Source of the DNA: Bradyrhizobium diazoefficiens | GTDB lineage: Bacteria > Pseudomonadota > Alphaproteobacteria > Rhizobiales > Xanthobacteraceae | DNA: 64,000 nucleotides | Direction: 5' to 3' | Assembly (NCBI RefSeq): GCF_018131185.1 | Contig: NZ_JAFCJE010000001.1 | Span: 834,001 to 898,000, forward strand | Shown here: in pieces, positions 19,108 to 26,803 of the stretch | How positions within the stretch are numbered: the stretch's first letter is position 1 | Layout of the letters: every line of letters begins with the position of its first letter | Position numbers and translations under genes: made by a program | Notes under the pieces: model-generated | What the model was told of the DNA's origin: nothing | The model's database searches: none | Seen by the model: the letters and a program-made list of their open reading frames with translations, nothing else

Positions 19108-19332
19108 GCTCAGGGCTCTCCTGGGAGATGGGGTCCTCTTGTTAGAGGCGCCCGGGTTTCAAAGGTTCACGCAGGCTCCAATGGAATTGGCCTTGCAGCT
19201 AGGAAGCGCGCAAATGGTCAATCCACGGTAAACGCACACGGAGCTGTGACGAGAAAAAGCGGTCTTTTTCAGGCCCCAAGATGAACGGCGAGTCTGGAGT
19301 AAATCGGTCGGACGATTCGGCCCGCAGCGCCT

Positions 19333-19656
19333 TCAGCCGCAGACTCTGACGCGGCGGATGCGCCAGTCGTAGCCGTCCCAGAAGCGCTGCTTCTGCCAGA
19401 CGCAGCCGCCACCGTAATAGCCGTCGGAGACATAGCCCGGACCCGGCGCGTAGTAGCGGGGCGGGTAATAACCGGGTTGGTAATAGCCCGGGCCGGGTCC
19501 GTAATAATACGGAGAGGCCAGTGCGCCGCCGACAATTGCGCCGCCGATGATCCCGGCCGCCACACCCGCCGCGACGCCGCGCTGCGCATGGGCCGGTGTT
19601 CCGGCCGCGAGGGCCAGGGAGGCGACGGCAGCGACCGTCAGGAACAGCTTCTTCAT
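19333..19656 (-). CDS. Small exported glycine-zipper protein, paralogue 2
   Basis: Product of 107 residues. The signal peptide is about residues 1-24 (KKLFLTVAAVASLALAAGTPAHA), followed by the glycine zipper GVAAGIIGGAIVGGALA. A Tyr/Pro/Gly-rich linker (YYYGPGPGYYQPGYYPP) leads to a C-terminal CVWQKQRFWDGYDWRIRRVRVC block aligned to the same block in the 18820 gene. The two genes look like a tandem duplication with diverged linkers. Start at ATG 19656; the longer frame upstream lacks a signal sequence. Confidence 0.75.
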   Translation of the reverse strand: MKKLFLTVAAVASLALAAGTPAHAQRGVAAGVAAGIIGGAIVGGALASPYYYGPGPGYYQPGYYPPRYYAPGPGYVSDGYYGGGCVWQKQRFWDGYDWRIRRVRVCG

Positions 19657-19789
19657 GGGTGGCCTTTCGTAGGAACACGCGGGAACTCTTTGGGAGCAGA
19701 GTTCCATACTTCGCTTGAATGATCAATGAACGGCGCCTTTGGCGGGCGCGACCAATGGATTATCGGCACCGATGTGCCCGGGAGGCGAG

Positions 19790-20095
19790 TTGGACAACGC
19801 GATGATAGGTGGATTGATTGCTGCTGGAGTTGTCTTCGCGATCGGCTTCGGCTGGATCGCGCACCTTCAGAACCGGAGCCAGCGCCGCTCACGGATCGCG
19901 GCCGGCGACGGCAATAGTGGCGGCGGCGACACCTATACGAGGACGAACGACGGCTTCTGGCTGGGGAGCTGGTTTTCCGGCGGCAGTTCGGGGAGCTCGA
20001 GCGACGCTGGCGGCTGTTCCAGCAGTGATAGCGGCGGCGGTGGCGGGGATTGCGGAGGCGGCGGTGATGGTGGTGGAGGCGGCGGCGGCGACTAG
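19790..20095 (+). CDS. Small membrane protein with Ser/Gly-rich tail, unknown function
   Basis: Product of 101 residues from a TTG start (reading MDNAMIGG) that sits four bases after GGGAGGCGAG; ATG 19802 is the alternative, without a well-spaced site. There is one membrane helix (MIGGLIAAGVVFAIGFGWIA), a basic turn (QNRSQRRSR), a short aromatic stretch (NDGFWLGSWFSGG), then a tail dominated by Gly and Ser with three Cys. The tail is low-complexity. No family is recognised. Confidence 0.5.
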   Translation: MDNAMIGGLIAAGVVFAIGFGWIAHLQNRSQRRSRIAAGDGNSGGGDTYTRTNDGFWLGSWFSGGSSGSSSDAGGCSSSDSGGGGGDCGGGGDGGGGGGGD

Positions 20096-20256
20096 ATCCC
20101 CTCTAATCTTGATTCAGCGCAACGCCCGGTTTTGGAGCCGTTCTAGGCTGCTATCGGGCCAGTTTGGAATAGCTTCAAATACTGCTTTTTCCTTTTGCAT
20201 CCGGCCGGCCCGTTAAATATCGATGATGGCGCATCACCGAAGGGCCTGCCGCTTCC

Positions 20257-20529
20257 ATGATCGTTTGTTCCTGTAACGTGCTGAGCGATGACGACATCCG
20301 CGCCGCCGTCGCCGAGTCCGACGACGCTGTGCGCCATGCCAAGCAGGTCTATGGATGCCTCGGCTGTAGCGCCGAATGTGGTCGGTGTGCCCGGACGATC
20401 AAGACCATCATCGACGAAGCGCTTGGCCCCTGCGCCCAGTCCTGCTGCTCGGGCTGCCCGCACAGCCACACCGTGGCCGCCAATGACGAGGCGGCCGAGA
20501 CCCGCCAGTTCGCCCTCGCGGCTTGTTGA
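20257..20529 (+). CDS. bfd: Bacterioferritin-associated ferredoxin, [2Fe-2S]
   Basis: Product of 90 residues. The N-terminal Bfd-type fold begins MIVCSCNVLSD (Cys4, Cys6) with the second Cys cluster at 34, 37, 41 and 44 (YGCLGCSAECGRC), giving the ligands for one [2Fe-2S] centre. In this family the protein donates electrons to bacterioferritin to release stored iron, and bfr is the next gene, 133 bp downstream. Unusual is a C-terminal extension with four more Cys and two His (CAQSCCSGCPHSH, residues 59-71) and a terminal Cys. Two degenerate ICE-like palindromes lie upstream (about 20130-20185) but are too weak to score. Confidence 0.9.
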   Translation: MIVCSCNVLSDDDIRAAVAESDDAVRHAKQVYGCLGCSAECGRCARTIKTIIDEALGPCAQSCCSGCPHSHTVAANDEAAETRQFALAAC

Positions 20530-20600
20530 AATCTTCATCCGGTCGGCTGAGCTTTTCCCCGGCTGCATCTCCGTGGCTGGTTGCCCTCGCCCGCAAACTG

Positions 20601-20619
20601 ATTTAGAAGTATTCTAAAT
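20601..20619. promoter_or_regulatory. Iron control element (Irr-type operator) upstream of bfr
   Basis: Perfect palindrome ATTTAGAA-GTA-TTCTAAAT, matching the known ICE motif TTTAGAA-N3-TTCTAAA bound by Irr in Bradyrhizobium and other Rhizobiales. It lies 43 bp upstream of the bfr start, near the expected promoter. Irr would repress bfr under iron limitation. Confidence 0.85.
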
Positions 20620-20661
20620 TCGGTTTTGGGCCGATTTGGACTGCAAGAGCTGGAGTGGACC

Positions 20662-21150
20662 ATGCAGGGCGACGCAAAAGTCATCGACTATCTCAACAAG
20701 GCACTGCGTCACGAACTGACTGCGATCAACCAGTACTGGCTGCACTACCGCTTCCTCGACAATTGGGGTCTCCTCGACATGGCCAAGGTCTGGCGCAAGG
20801 AGTCCATCGAGGAGATGGAGCATGCCGACAAGCTCACCGCGCGCATCCTGTTCTTCGACGGCTTCCCGAACATGCAGGTGCTCGATCCCCTGCGTATCGG
20901 CCAGAACGTCAAGGAGATCATCGAGTGCGATCTCGCCGCCGAGATGAGCGCGCGCGCGCTCTACCAGGAAGCGGCGACCTACTGCCACGGCGCCAAGGAC
21001 TACGTCACGCGAGACCTGTTCGAGAAGCTGATGAGCGACGAGGAGCACCACATCGACTTCCTCGAAACCCAACTCGATTTGATCGGCCGCATCGGCCTCG
21101 AACTCTACACCCAGAAGCACGTCGGCGGGCTCGAGGGCGAGGGGCATTAA
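20662..21150 (+). CDS. bfr: Bacterioferritin
   Basis: Iron-storage 24-mer subunit of 162 residues. Ferroxidase ligands are present: Glu18 (RHELTAINQYW), Glu51 and His54 (ESIEEMEHAD), and the later Glu and His in the SDEEHHIDFLE segment. Met52 is the haem ligand between subunits, which separates Bfr from plain ferritins. Start at MQGDAKVIDYLNKAL, with GGAG seven bases upstream; the frame is open to 20626 but that part runs close to the operator. Regulation by Irr through the upstream ICE is expected. It works with Bfd encoded just upstream. Confidence 0.95.
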   Translation: MQGDAKVIDYLNKALRHELTAINQYWLHYRFLDNWGLLDMAKVWRKESIEEMEHADKLTARILFFDGFPNMQVLDPLRIGQNVKEIIECDLAAEMSARALYQEAATYCHGAKDYVTRDLFEKLMSDEEHHIDFLETQLDLIGRIGLELYTQKHVGGLEGEGH

Positions 21151-21176
21151 GCTCCGGCCTTAGCCACGCACCCGGT

Positions 21177-21344
21177 GTCGTCCCTGCGCAAGCGGGGACC
21201 CATACCACGTGATCTATCTGCAAGTGTCGGTGTTCGTACCGGCGGATAGGTTCTTCACTGCGAGCCTTCGCCAAACCACTCCCTGTGGTTATGGATCCCG
21301 GATCTGCGCACGCTAAGGCGCGCTTGTCCGGGACGACACGGTGA
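21177..21344. repeat. Probable dispersed repeat with GTCGTCCC / GGGACGAC ends
   Basis: The left end GTCGTCCCTGCGCAAGCGGG and the right end GCTTGTCCGGGACGAC form loose inverted termini around a CCGGATCTGCGC..AAGGCGCGC palindrome. It occupies the whole space between bfr and the next gene; no gene was seen. Confidence 0.4.
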
Positions 21345-21368
21345 TTGCCGCGCCAGCTAGAGCCGCAG

Positions 21369-21977
21369 CTACAGCTGCGACTTGTAGAGTTCTTCCACGA
21401 CCTCCTGGCTCTGTCGTTCGCCCAAGCCGGTCTGGTCGTGAATGACCTCGATGATGCTCGGCATCACCGAGCGCTGCACCTTCTCGGGCGACCACAGCTT
21501 CGAGCGCATCAGTGCCTTGCCGCAGTGGAAATAGACTTCGCTGACCGCGATGTTCAGCACCGCGCGCGGCGGCTTGCCGAATTCCACCATGGAGGCGAGC
21601 AGATCCGGATCGGCCGACAGCGTGCCGCGTCCGCCGACGCGCAGCGTCTCGTCGATCCCGGGCACGAAGAACAGCAGATGCACGAAGCCCGAGCCTTCGA
21701 CGACATTGCGAAAACTGTCGATCCGGTTGTTGCCGGAGCGGTCAGGCATCAATAGCTGGTTGGGACCTGCGACGTGGACGAAGCCGATGCCGCCGCCGCG
21801 TGGCGAGGCGTCGACGCTGCCGTCTGCGCCCGATGTCGCGAGCACGCAGAACGGCGACATCTCGATGAATTTCCTGGCATGCGCATCGATCGCGGGACGC
21901 GCTTTCGCGATCACGCGCGGGCTCGGCTTGGCATAGATAGTGGCGAGGTCTTCGGCGCAAAGATCGGTCAACGGCAT
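21369..21977 (-). CDS. Pyridoxamine 5'-phosphate oxidase-family protein (MSMEG_1061-like)
   Basis: Flavin-binding split-barrel protein of 202 residues. The core is about residues 35-150: CVLATSGADGSVDASPRGGG, then LLMPDRSGNNRIDSFRNVV and LFFVPGIDETLRVGGRGTL, the standard order for the subfamily annotated as MSMEG_1061-like. The substrate is unknown; relatives bind FMN or F420-like cofactors. A helical C-terminal segment (SPEKVQRSVMPSIIEVIHDQ) follows the barrel. There is no signal peptide. Confidence 0.82.
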   Translation of the reverse strand: MPLTDLCAEDLATIYAKPSPRVIAKARPAIDAHARKFIEMSPFCVLATSGADGSVDASPRGGGIGFVHVAGPNQLLMPDRSGNNRIDSFRNVVEGSGFVHLLFFVPGIDETLRVGGRGTLSADPDLLASMVEFGKPPRAVLNIAVSEVYFHCGKALMRSKLWSPEKVQRSVMPSIIEVIHDQTGLGERQSQEVVEELYKSQL

Positions 21978-22042
21978 GCCTCCGCATCAGCTTTGCGACA
22001 AGCTACCCGATCGGGCCGCCTCAGCCAACGAAATCCATCATG

Positions 22043-22396
22043 CTAGACTGCATCCGCCGGCACGAAGCAGCTGATGATGATGGCGCCGCGATGGTGAACG
22101 TACCAGACCACGGCCTGGCCGACCGGATTGCCCTGGCCGCGGATGATGGCGCGTTCGGGCACCTCCATCCATTGTCCCTCGATCGGCACCCAATAGGCGC
22201 CGCTCCGCACGTCGTAATCGGTGCGATGGCCGTCGGAGATGTCGCAACAGGGCACGCCGTTCGGCGCGATGACGCTCTTGAACCAGGCCCGGATGTCGGG
22301 CGGGACGTGATCATATTGCCCGTTGTCGAACGCGAATGCGGCGCTCGTCAGCGCCGTCATCGCGGTCAGCCAAACGCACAGTGCGAGCCTGTGCAT
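22043..22396 (-). CDS. Small exported protein with paired cysteines, unknown function
   Basis: Product of 117 residues with a signal peptide at about residues 1-23 (MHRLALCVWLTAMTALTSAAFA). The mature part has CCDISDGHRTDYDVRSG and AVVWYVHHRGAIIISCF, the kind of short periplasmic protein common in Bradyrhizobium. No enzymatic motif was recognised. GAGGAGG lies five bases before the ATG, which supports this start over the one nine codons earlier. Confidence 0.65.
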   Translation of the reverse strand: MHRLALCVWLTAMTALTSAAFAFDNGQYDHVPPDIRAWFKSVIAPNGVPCCDISDGHRTDYDVRSGAYWVPIEGQWMEVPERAIIRGQGNPVGQAVVWYVHHRGAIIISCFVPADAV

Positions 22397-22639
22397 GCGA
22401 TCCTCCTCGTCGCGCCGTCCCATTCGCGCGAGTTCTTGCTCGCGTCGATTCCATCGTCGAGGCGATTAAGCCCGAGCTGTCAGCGCATTGCATGCTCAAA
22501 TAATATGCGGCGTGAAGGCGTGGCATATGATGCGTTGCGATATCAGGGCGCGACGCCGCGGAACTCAACAGAAGTGCGGGAAGGATGTAGGATTTCGCTG
22601 CCGCCGATCGTCTTTGAGGGAAACATCCGGAGAGACTGC

Positions 22640-22906
22640 ATGTGCCGCAACATCAAGACGCTGTTCAACTTCGATCCGCCGGCGACGGAGGATGAGATCC
22701 ATGCCAGCGCGCTCCAGTTCGTGCGAAAGCTGTCCGGCTTCAACAAGCCGTCGCAGGCCAACGAGGCGGCGTTCGACCGTGCGGTGGCGGAGGTCTCGGA
22801 GGCCGCGCGGAAACTCCTGACGTCGCTGCACACCCATGCGCCGACGCGCGACCGCGAGGTCGAGGCGGAAAGGGCCAGGGAACGCTCACGGCTACGGTTC
22901 GGCTAG
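22640..22906 (+). CDS. DUF2277-family protein
   Basis: Product of 88 residues, MCRNIKTLFNFDPPATEDEI at the start, which is the family signature; helical middle (ASALQFVRKLSGFNKPS) and a charged C-terminus rich in Arg and Glu. Family members are small cytoplasmic proteins of unknown function. The ATG follows GGAGAGACTGC. Confidence 0.85.
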   Translation: MCRNIKTLFNFDPPATEDEIHASALQFVRKLSGFNKPSQANEAAFDRAVAEVSEAARKLLTSLHTHAPTRDREVEAERARERSRLRFG

Positions 22907-23002
22907 CGATCGTCGAAAGCCATTCCGTGATCTGGCTCACGGAAGAAAGCCGCTTGCTGCGTGATGATGTTTGCCGGGGTTTTGACAGCCCGGAGCAAAG
23001 TC

Positions 23003-23224
23003 ATGAGCCGCCCCCTTCTTCCGCTGAAAGCTGGTGCCATCATCTTCACGTTGCTGTGGACGGCGTGGATGATGTGGTGGAGCGGCTCGTTCTCGAGCGC
23101 AAACGTGATCATCCTCGCTCTGTGCGGCGCGGCGGTCGGCTATCTCTGGTATCGCGCCATGCGCTGGCAGTTCGAGCGCATGGGCATGCTGCCGCGCAAG
23201 GACGATGCTTCCGGCACATCTTGA
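23003..23224 (+). CDS. Two-helix small membrane protein, unknown function
   Basis: Product of 73 residues. Two predicted membrane helices are AGAIIFTLLWTAWMMWW and ANVIILALCGAAVGYLWY, separated by a short Ser/Gly loop, followed by a basic cytoplasmic-type tail. No domain is recognised. Start at ATG 23003 after GGAGCAAAG; an earlier in-frame ATG at 22961 has no such site. Confidence 0.6.
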   Translation: MSRPLLPLKAGAIIFTLLWTAWMMWWSGSFSSANVIILALCGAAVGYLWYRAMRWQFERMGMLPRKDDASGTS

Positions 23225-23232
23225 TTTGGCTC

Positions 23233-23366
23233 GTGCCCCGGACGCGGTGCGGCGCGAAGTGCCGCTCCGCAGAGCGGGGCCCGGAAATCGTCAGCGCAGG
23301 TCTCAGAGACATGGGCCCCGGCTCAGCAGCGCAGCATTGCATGCCGCGCTGCGTCCGGGGGCAGGA
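23233..23366. repeat. Dispersed repeat with GTGCCCCGGACGC / GCGTCCGGGG ends
   Basis: The outer arms GCCCCGGACGCGGTGC and GCATGCCGCGCTGCGTCCGGGG form an imperfect inverted repeat, with CCGCTCCGCAGAGCGG inside. A related copy starts at 29463. Confidence 0.65.
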
Positions 23367-23372
23367 GAGCGG

Positions 23373-23894
23373 TCACTGATCCTTGCCGTGCTTCTTCTTT
23401 TTCTTCTTTTTCTTGTGATCATCGCCTTCGCCGGCCTCGCTCTCGTCGTCGACGATCGGCTCGTCAGTTTCCTGCACGGCGGCCTCCAGCGCTTCGCGTT
23501 CGGCGGCTTCGCGCTCGCGTTGGCGGCGACGCTCGTCCCAGGCGTCGAACAGTTGCTCGAGCCATGGCAGCACCTGCTCTATCGATGGCAACTGACCGGG
23601 CGGCCCGGCCTCGCCGCGCGGGCCTTGCGGACCCGCCGGCCCCTGCGGTCCGGCAGGCCCCTGCGCGCCAATTGCCCCGCGCGGACCCGCCTCGCCCTGC
23701 TTGCCTTGCGGACCGGGCTTACCTTGCGGCCCCGCCTTTCCGATCGGCCCCGGCTTGCCCTGCGGACCAGGCTTGCCGCGCGCGCCGTCCGGCCCGCGTC
23801 GGCCGGGATGACCCTGCGGCCCCGGCCGTCCCGGCTCGCCCTGCCGCCCGCGCGGTCCCTGAGGTCCCTGCCGTCGTCCCTGATCGTGTGCCAC
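23373..23894 (-). CDS. Collagen-like protein with Lys-rich C-terminus
   Basis: Product of 173 residues. Residues 10-102 are 31 uninterrupted Gly-X-Y triplets, many of them GPQ, GKP or GPA, the collagen triple-helix pattern. A short linker ([20 protein letters not shown]) and an acidic/basic helix ([21 protein letters not shown]) follow, possibly a trimerising coiled coil, and the end is a run of eight lysines. There is no signal peptide or anchor, so secretion cannot be assumed. The function is unknown. The repetitive DNA (GCCTTGCGG-type units) might also expand or contract. The plus-strand frames over it are shadows. Confidence 0.72.
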   Translation of the reverse strand: MAHDQGRRQGPQGPRGRQGEPGRPGPQGHPGRRGPDGARGKPGPQGKPGPIGKAGPQGKPGPQGKQGEAGPRGAIGAQGPAGPQGPAGPQGPRGEAGPPGQLPSIEQVLPWLEQLFDAWDERRRQREREAAEREALEAAVQETDEPIVDDESEAGEGDDHKKKKKKKKHGKDQ

Positions 23895-24008
23895 GCCGCT
23901 GCTCCCTTTAACGGACGCAAGCTACTTAGCGGCGTTTGACGACAGCAGCAATTCCGCCCGTGTTTCGCAGGGGACGGGTCAACATCAATCGGCCCGCAAC
24001 CGCGCGCG

Positions 24009-24257
24009 CTAATCCTGATAGGCGGGCACGTCGATGCCGGAGGCGGCATAGATCCTGATCTTGTTGCGCAGCGTGCGGACCGACAACCCGAGCACGCGCG
24101 AGGCGCGGGTGCGGTTGCCGTCGCAGCGCGCCAGAGTCTGGAGCACGAGCTCGCGCTCGACCTCGTCGACGGTCGCACCGATCAGCAACGGAACGATCTG
24201 GTTAGGAGCAAGAAATTGTGCGCCCGGCTCGGACGCAGCGACATGAACAGTGGTCAT
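24009..24257 (-). CDS. Stand-alone Fis-type helix-turn-helix regulator
   Basis: Product of 82 residues. The C-terminal half (VDEVERELVLQTLARCDGNR, then TRASRVLGLSVRTLRNKI) is the Fis/NtrC-type DNA-binding domain and is close to the tail of FlbD/NtrC-family activators. The receiver and sigma-54 AAA+ domains are absent and none is encoded next to it, so it probably acts as a small DNA-binding or nucoid-type protein. ATG 24257 sits seven bases after GGGGAG; GTG and TTG codons just upstream are in frame but overlap the site. Confidence 0.8.
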   Translation of the reverse strand: MTTVHVAASEPGAQFLAPNQIVPLLIGATVDEVERELVLQTLARCDGNRTRASRVLGLSVRTLRNKIRIYAASGIDVPAYQD

Positions 24258-24441
24258 CAACACACTCCCCGATCAACGCCCGCTACCATCGTTGGAAGCG
24301 GATCGAGAACAAACGACCCCCAAGCCGTAGATCCACGGTGGTCGGGTTTGGTTAATGAAAGGTTAACCGCGCACGAACGCACCAGATGACCCCAGGAATG
24401 CCGCGAAGCCGCCGCGATTGGCGGAGGACTGAGTGACGTTC

Positions 24442-25209
24442 TCACACCGTTCGATAGCCGCCATCCACCATCACGATGGTTCCCGTGACATAGCCCGACA
24501 GATCCGAGGCCAGGAAGAGTGCAGGGCCGACGATGTCCTCGGGCTTGCCCGTGCGCGCCAGCGGGGTGTGGTCGACGAAGGCCTGCACCAGCGCCGGATT
24601 GGTCGCGCGCACATTGGCGTTGATGTTGGTCTCGATGAAGCCGGGCCCGATCGCGTTGACGCGCACGCCTTCCTTGCCGAGTTCGACCGCGAGTGCCTTG
24701 GTGAAGCCGAGCACGCCGTGCTTCGAGGTCGTATAAGCCGCCGAGCTCGGCGTACGCAGGTGCACGAAGGACTGGATCGAGCCGATATTGACGATGCGGC
24801 CCTTGCTCGCGCGCAAGGGGGCGAGGAAGGCCTGCGTCATGTTGAAGACGCCGTTGAGGTTGAGCGAGATGATGTCGTTCCAGTCCTTTGCCACCGTCTC
24901 CGTCTCTGCGGTGAAGGCGTTGCGGCGGGTGATGCCGGCATTGTTGACGAGGATCGAGACCTGCCCGACCTTGTCCGCGACTTGCCTTGCGAGCGCGAAG
25001 CAGTCGTCACGCCTGGTCACATCGAGCGCGAAGCTCTCGGCCTTGCCGCCCGATTTTCGGATCTCCTGGGCGGCCTCCGCGACGGTGTCGGAATTGACGT
25101 CCAGCAGCACGACTTGCGCGCCCTCGCGCGCATAGCCGGCGGCGATCGCGCGGCCGATGCCGGAACCGGCGCCGGTGACGACGGCGATGTGGTTTGCGAG
25201 CAGTGCCAT
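24442..25209 (-). CDS. SDR-family NAD(P)-dependent oxidoreductase
   Basis: Classical short-chain dehydrogenase of 255 residues. The cofactor motif TGAGSGIG is at residues 12-19, NNAG at 89-92, and the catalytic Ser144, Tyr159 and Lys163 (YxxxK in AAYTTSKHG). The C-terminal GYVTGTIVMVDGGYR is typical of FabG/glucose-dehydrogenase-like members. Asp37 after the second strand (VVLLDVN) points to NAD rather than NADP. The substrate is unassigned. It is divergent from the DnaJ-domain gene at 25321. Confidence 0.88.
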   Translation of the reverse strand: MALLANHIAVVTGAGSGIGRAIAAGYAREGAQVVLLDVNSDTVAEAAQEIRKSGGKAESFALDVTRRDDCFALARQVADKVGQVSILVNNAGITRRNAFTAETETVAKDWNDIISLNLNGVFNMTQAFLAPLRASKGRIVNIGSIQSFVHLRTPSSAAYTTSKHGVLGFTKALAVELGKEGVRVNAIGPGFIETNINANVRATNPALVQAFVDHTPLARTGKPEDIVGPALFLASDLSGYVTGTIVMVDGGYRTV

Positions 25210-25320
25210 GACATATTCCTCCCGATTTCTTTTCGAAGTTTCACGAAACGCTAACTCGAAATTAAGGGGTCGGAAACGGCGGCCTTGGCATACTGATCTT
25301 GATTGCTAAACGTTGCGCGC

Positions 25321-25818
25321 ATGATGGAACGGCTCGACACCCGGCTCGACTCCTGGAAATTGGCCCTTGAACGCCTCCGGTCGGCGCAATCTGCCGACTT
25401 CGCCGAGGCGGGCCGGCTCGTGGCCGAGATCGCACGGACGAGCACGGACACCATGCTGCGCCAGGCCGCCGAGCAGGCGCTTCCGGTGCTGCGCCAGGCC
25501 GCGGGCAATGACGATCACGGCGTCACGCTGGCGGCCCAGCGCCGTCTCGGCGTGGTGCTCGAGGTCGTCCACGATCTGACCGCGCCGCGCTTCGGCCGCC
25601 GCAACGCCATGCCGAAGAAGCTGTCCACCGAAGATCGCGCGCGCAAGATGCTCGGCCTGCCGCTCGCGGTGCAGCTCACCTGCGAGGACATCAACCAGGC
25701 CTATCGCCGCGCCGCCAAGGGCCTGCATCCCGACCACGGCGGCAGCGCGCAAGCCTTCATCGACCTCGCCGCCGCGCGCGACGTCCTGATCCATCCCGGC
25801 GCGCACAAGGACGTGTGA
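25321..25818 (+). CDS. DnaJ-domain-containing protein
   Basis: Product of 165 residues. The N-terminal 95 residues are helical with no recognised domain; a degenerate J domain covers about residues 105-160 with the essential HPD tripeptide at 136-138 (GLHPDHGGS). It should be able to stimulate an Hsp70 ATPase. There is no Gly/Phe or zinc-finger region, so it is a type III J protein. Start at ATG 25321; the TTG at 25303 is less likely. Confidence 0.8.
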   Translation: MMERLDTRLDSWKLALERLRSAQSADFAEAGRLVAEIARTSTDTMLRQAAEQALPVLRQAAGNDDHGVTLAAQRRLGVVLEVVHDLTAPRFGRRNAMPKKLSTEDRARKMLGLPLAVQLTCEDINQAYRRAAKGLHPDHGGSAQAFIDLAAARDVLIHPGAHKDV

Positions 25819-25853
25819 GAGCACGTCAACGTTCGTTCACGGAGCACAAAAAA

Positions 25854-25885
25854 ACCGGGCAAGGACGCTGCCGCCCTTGCCCGGT
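25854..25885 (-). terminator. Rho-independent terminator for the gene at 25908
   Basis: Stem ACCGGGCAAGG / CCTTGCCCGGT around a 10-base loop. On the minus strand it is followed by a run of seven T. It sits between convergent genes. Confidence 0.88.
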
Positions 25886-25907
25886 CTTTCATCCGCCGAT
25901 CGAAATC

Positions 25908-26159
25908 CTACCAGGTGCACTTGCCGGTCTTGAGCGCGGTATCCTTCATCGCGAGCGCGTCGATGAATGTCGGCACCGAGGCGCTGGCGCGCTGATAGCC
26001 GGCCGGCCACGGCGTGGTCGGGATGCTCTCGTCCCAGATCTGGCAGAAGCCGCTGTCCTGCCAGCGGACCAGGTGATAGCCGGCCTCGGCGGGGCTCGCG
26101 GCGACGAATGCAGTGACGGCAAGGCCTGCGGCAGCGCACAGCACGGAAATACGACGCAT
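25908..26159 (-). CDS. Small exported protein (paralogue 1), unknown function
   Basis: Product of 83 residues: signal peptide about 1-26 (RRISVLCAAAGLAVTAFVAASPAEA), then GYHLVRWQDSGFCQIWDESI, a Pro-rich turn and a C-terminal KTGKCTW. The mature protein has two Cys. It aligns along its length with the product of 26397 (GYYVIRWDNTGICQIWNEDL there). GAGGAGC precedes the ATG by six bases and a terminator follows, so it is a monocistronic unit. A periplasmic location is inferred. Confidence 0.75.
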   Translation of the reverse strand: MRRISVLCAAAGLAVTAFVAASPAEAGYHLVRWQDSGFCQIWDESIPTTPWPAGYQRASASVPTFIDALAMKDTALKTGKCTW

Positions 26160-26343
26160 GATCAGCTCCTCAAAATGAATGATGTGATGCGCCTCCCGGC
26201 AATGCGGGGAGGGCTGGTGCCGGACGCTCTGAGAATGCGCCCCGGACAAGATGTGAGTAGTTCCGCCTGCCCGTCAGGTTCAAAGCGCGCGGGCGGGAAA
26301 ATGCGTGATTTCGGCTGGAAAAAGTCAGGCCGCGGCAAAAGGA

Positions 26344-26373
26344 AAGGGCGGATCGCTCGCGCGACCCGCCCTT
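26344..26373 (-). terminator. Rho-independent terminator for the gene at 26397
   Basis: Stem AAGGGCGG / CCGCCCTT with an inner TCG/CGA extension. On the minus strand it is followed by TCCTTTTGC. It lies 23 bp after the stop codon of the minus-strand gene. Confidence 0.75.
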
Positions 26374-26396
26374 CAAATTCGATCTGTCGCTCGAGC

Positions 26397-26657
26397 TCAG
26401 AGCGTGCAGCGGCGCTCGCCGCGCAACTTGATCTGGAGGTCGGAGGCTTGCTGGAACGTCGGGAAGGACTTGCTGACGACCTTGTAGGTCGACACGCCGA
26501 ACTGGAACGGCTTGTGCTGAAGGTCCTCGTTCCAGATTTGGCAGATGCCGGTGTTATCCCAGCGGATCACGTAATAGCCGACCTTGGCCGAGGCCGGCAC
26601 GGCAAAGACGGAGGTGGCGATGCCGGCAACGGCACAGAGGGCGAGAACGCGACGCAT
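26397..26657 (-). CDS. Small exported protein (paralogue 2), unknown function
   Basis: Product of 86 residues: signal peptide about 1-24 (RRVLALCAVAGIATSVFAVPASA), then KVGYYVIRWDNTGICQIWNE, a KPFQFGVSTYKVVSKSF middle and a C-terminal RGERRCTL. Two Cys are placed as in the 25908 product. Each copy has its own ribosome-binding site and terminator, so the pair is a tandem duplication with separate expression. No function is known to me. The remembered distribution is mainly Bradyrhizobium and relatives. Confidence 0.75.
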   Translation of the reverse strand: MRRVLALCAVAGIATSVFAVPASAKVGYYVIRWDNTGICQIWNEDLQHKPFQFGVSTYKVVSKSFPTFQQASDLQIKLRGERRCTL

Positions 26658-26803
26658 GAAATATCTCCTTGTGGGGAAGTAGGGCCTGAAAATTCGTGCG
26701 GTAAAAGCAGCTTCTTTGCAAGCCGGGGAGCGGCGTTTCACGGATATGTCAGTCGCGCCCGCGCATTTGGTTTGGCCGCGTGCCCGACAAGTCACAGGCA
26801 GGC

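Noticed and set aside
20130..20185. ICE-like palindromes upstream of bfd
   Set aside because: TTTGGAGCCGTTCTAGG and TTTGGAATAGCTTCAAA each miss several consensus positions, too weak to call an Irr site.
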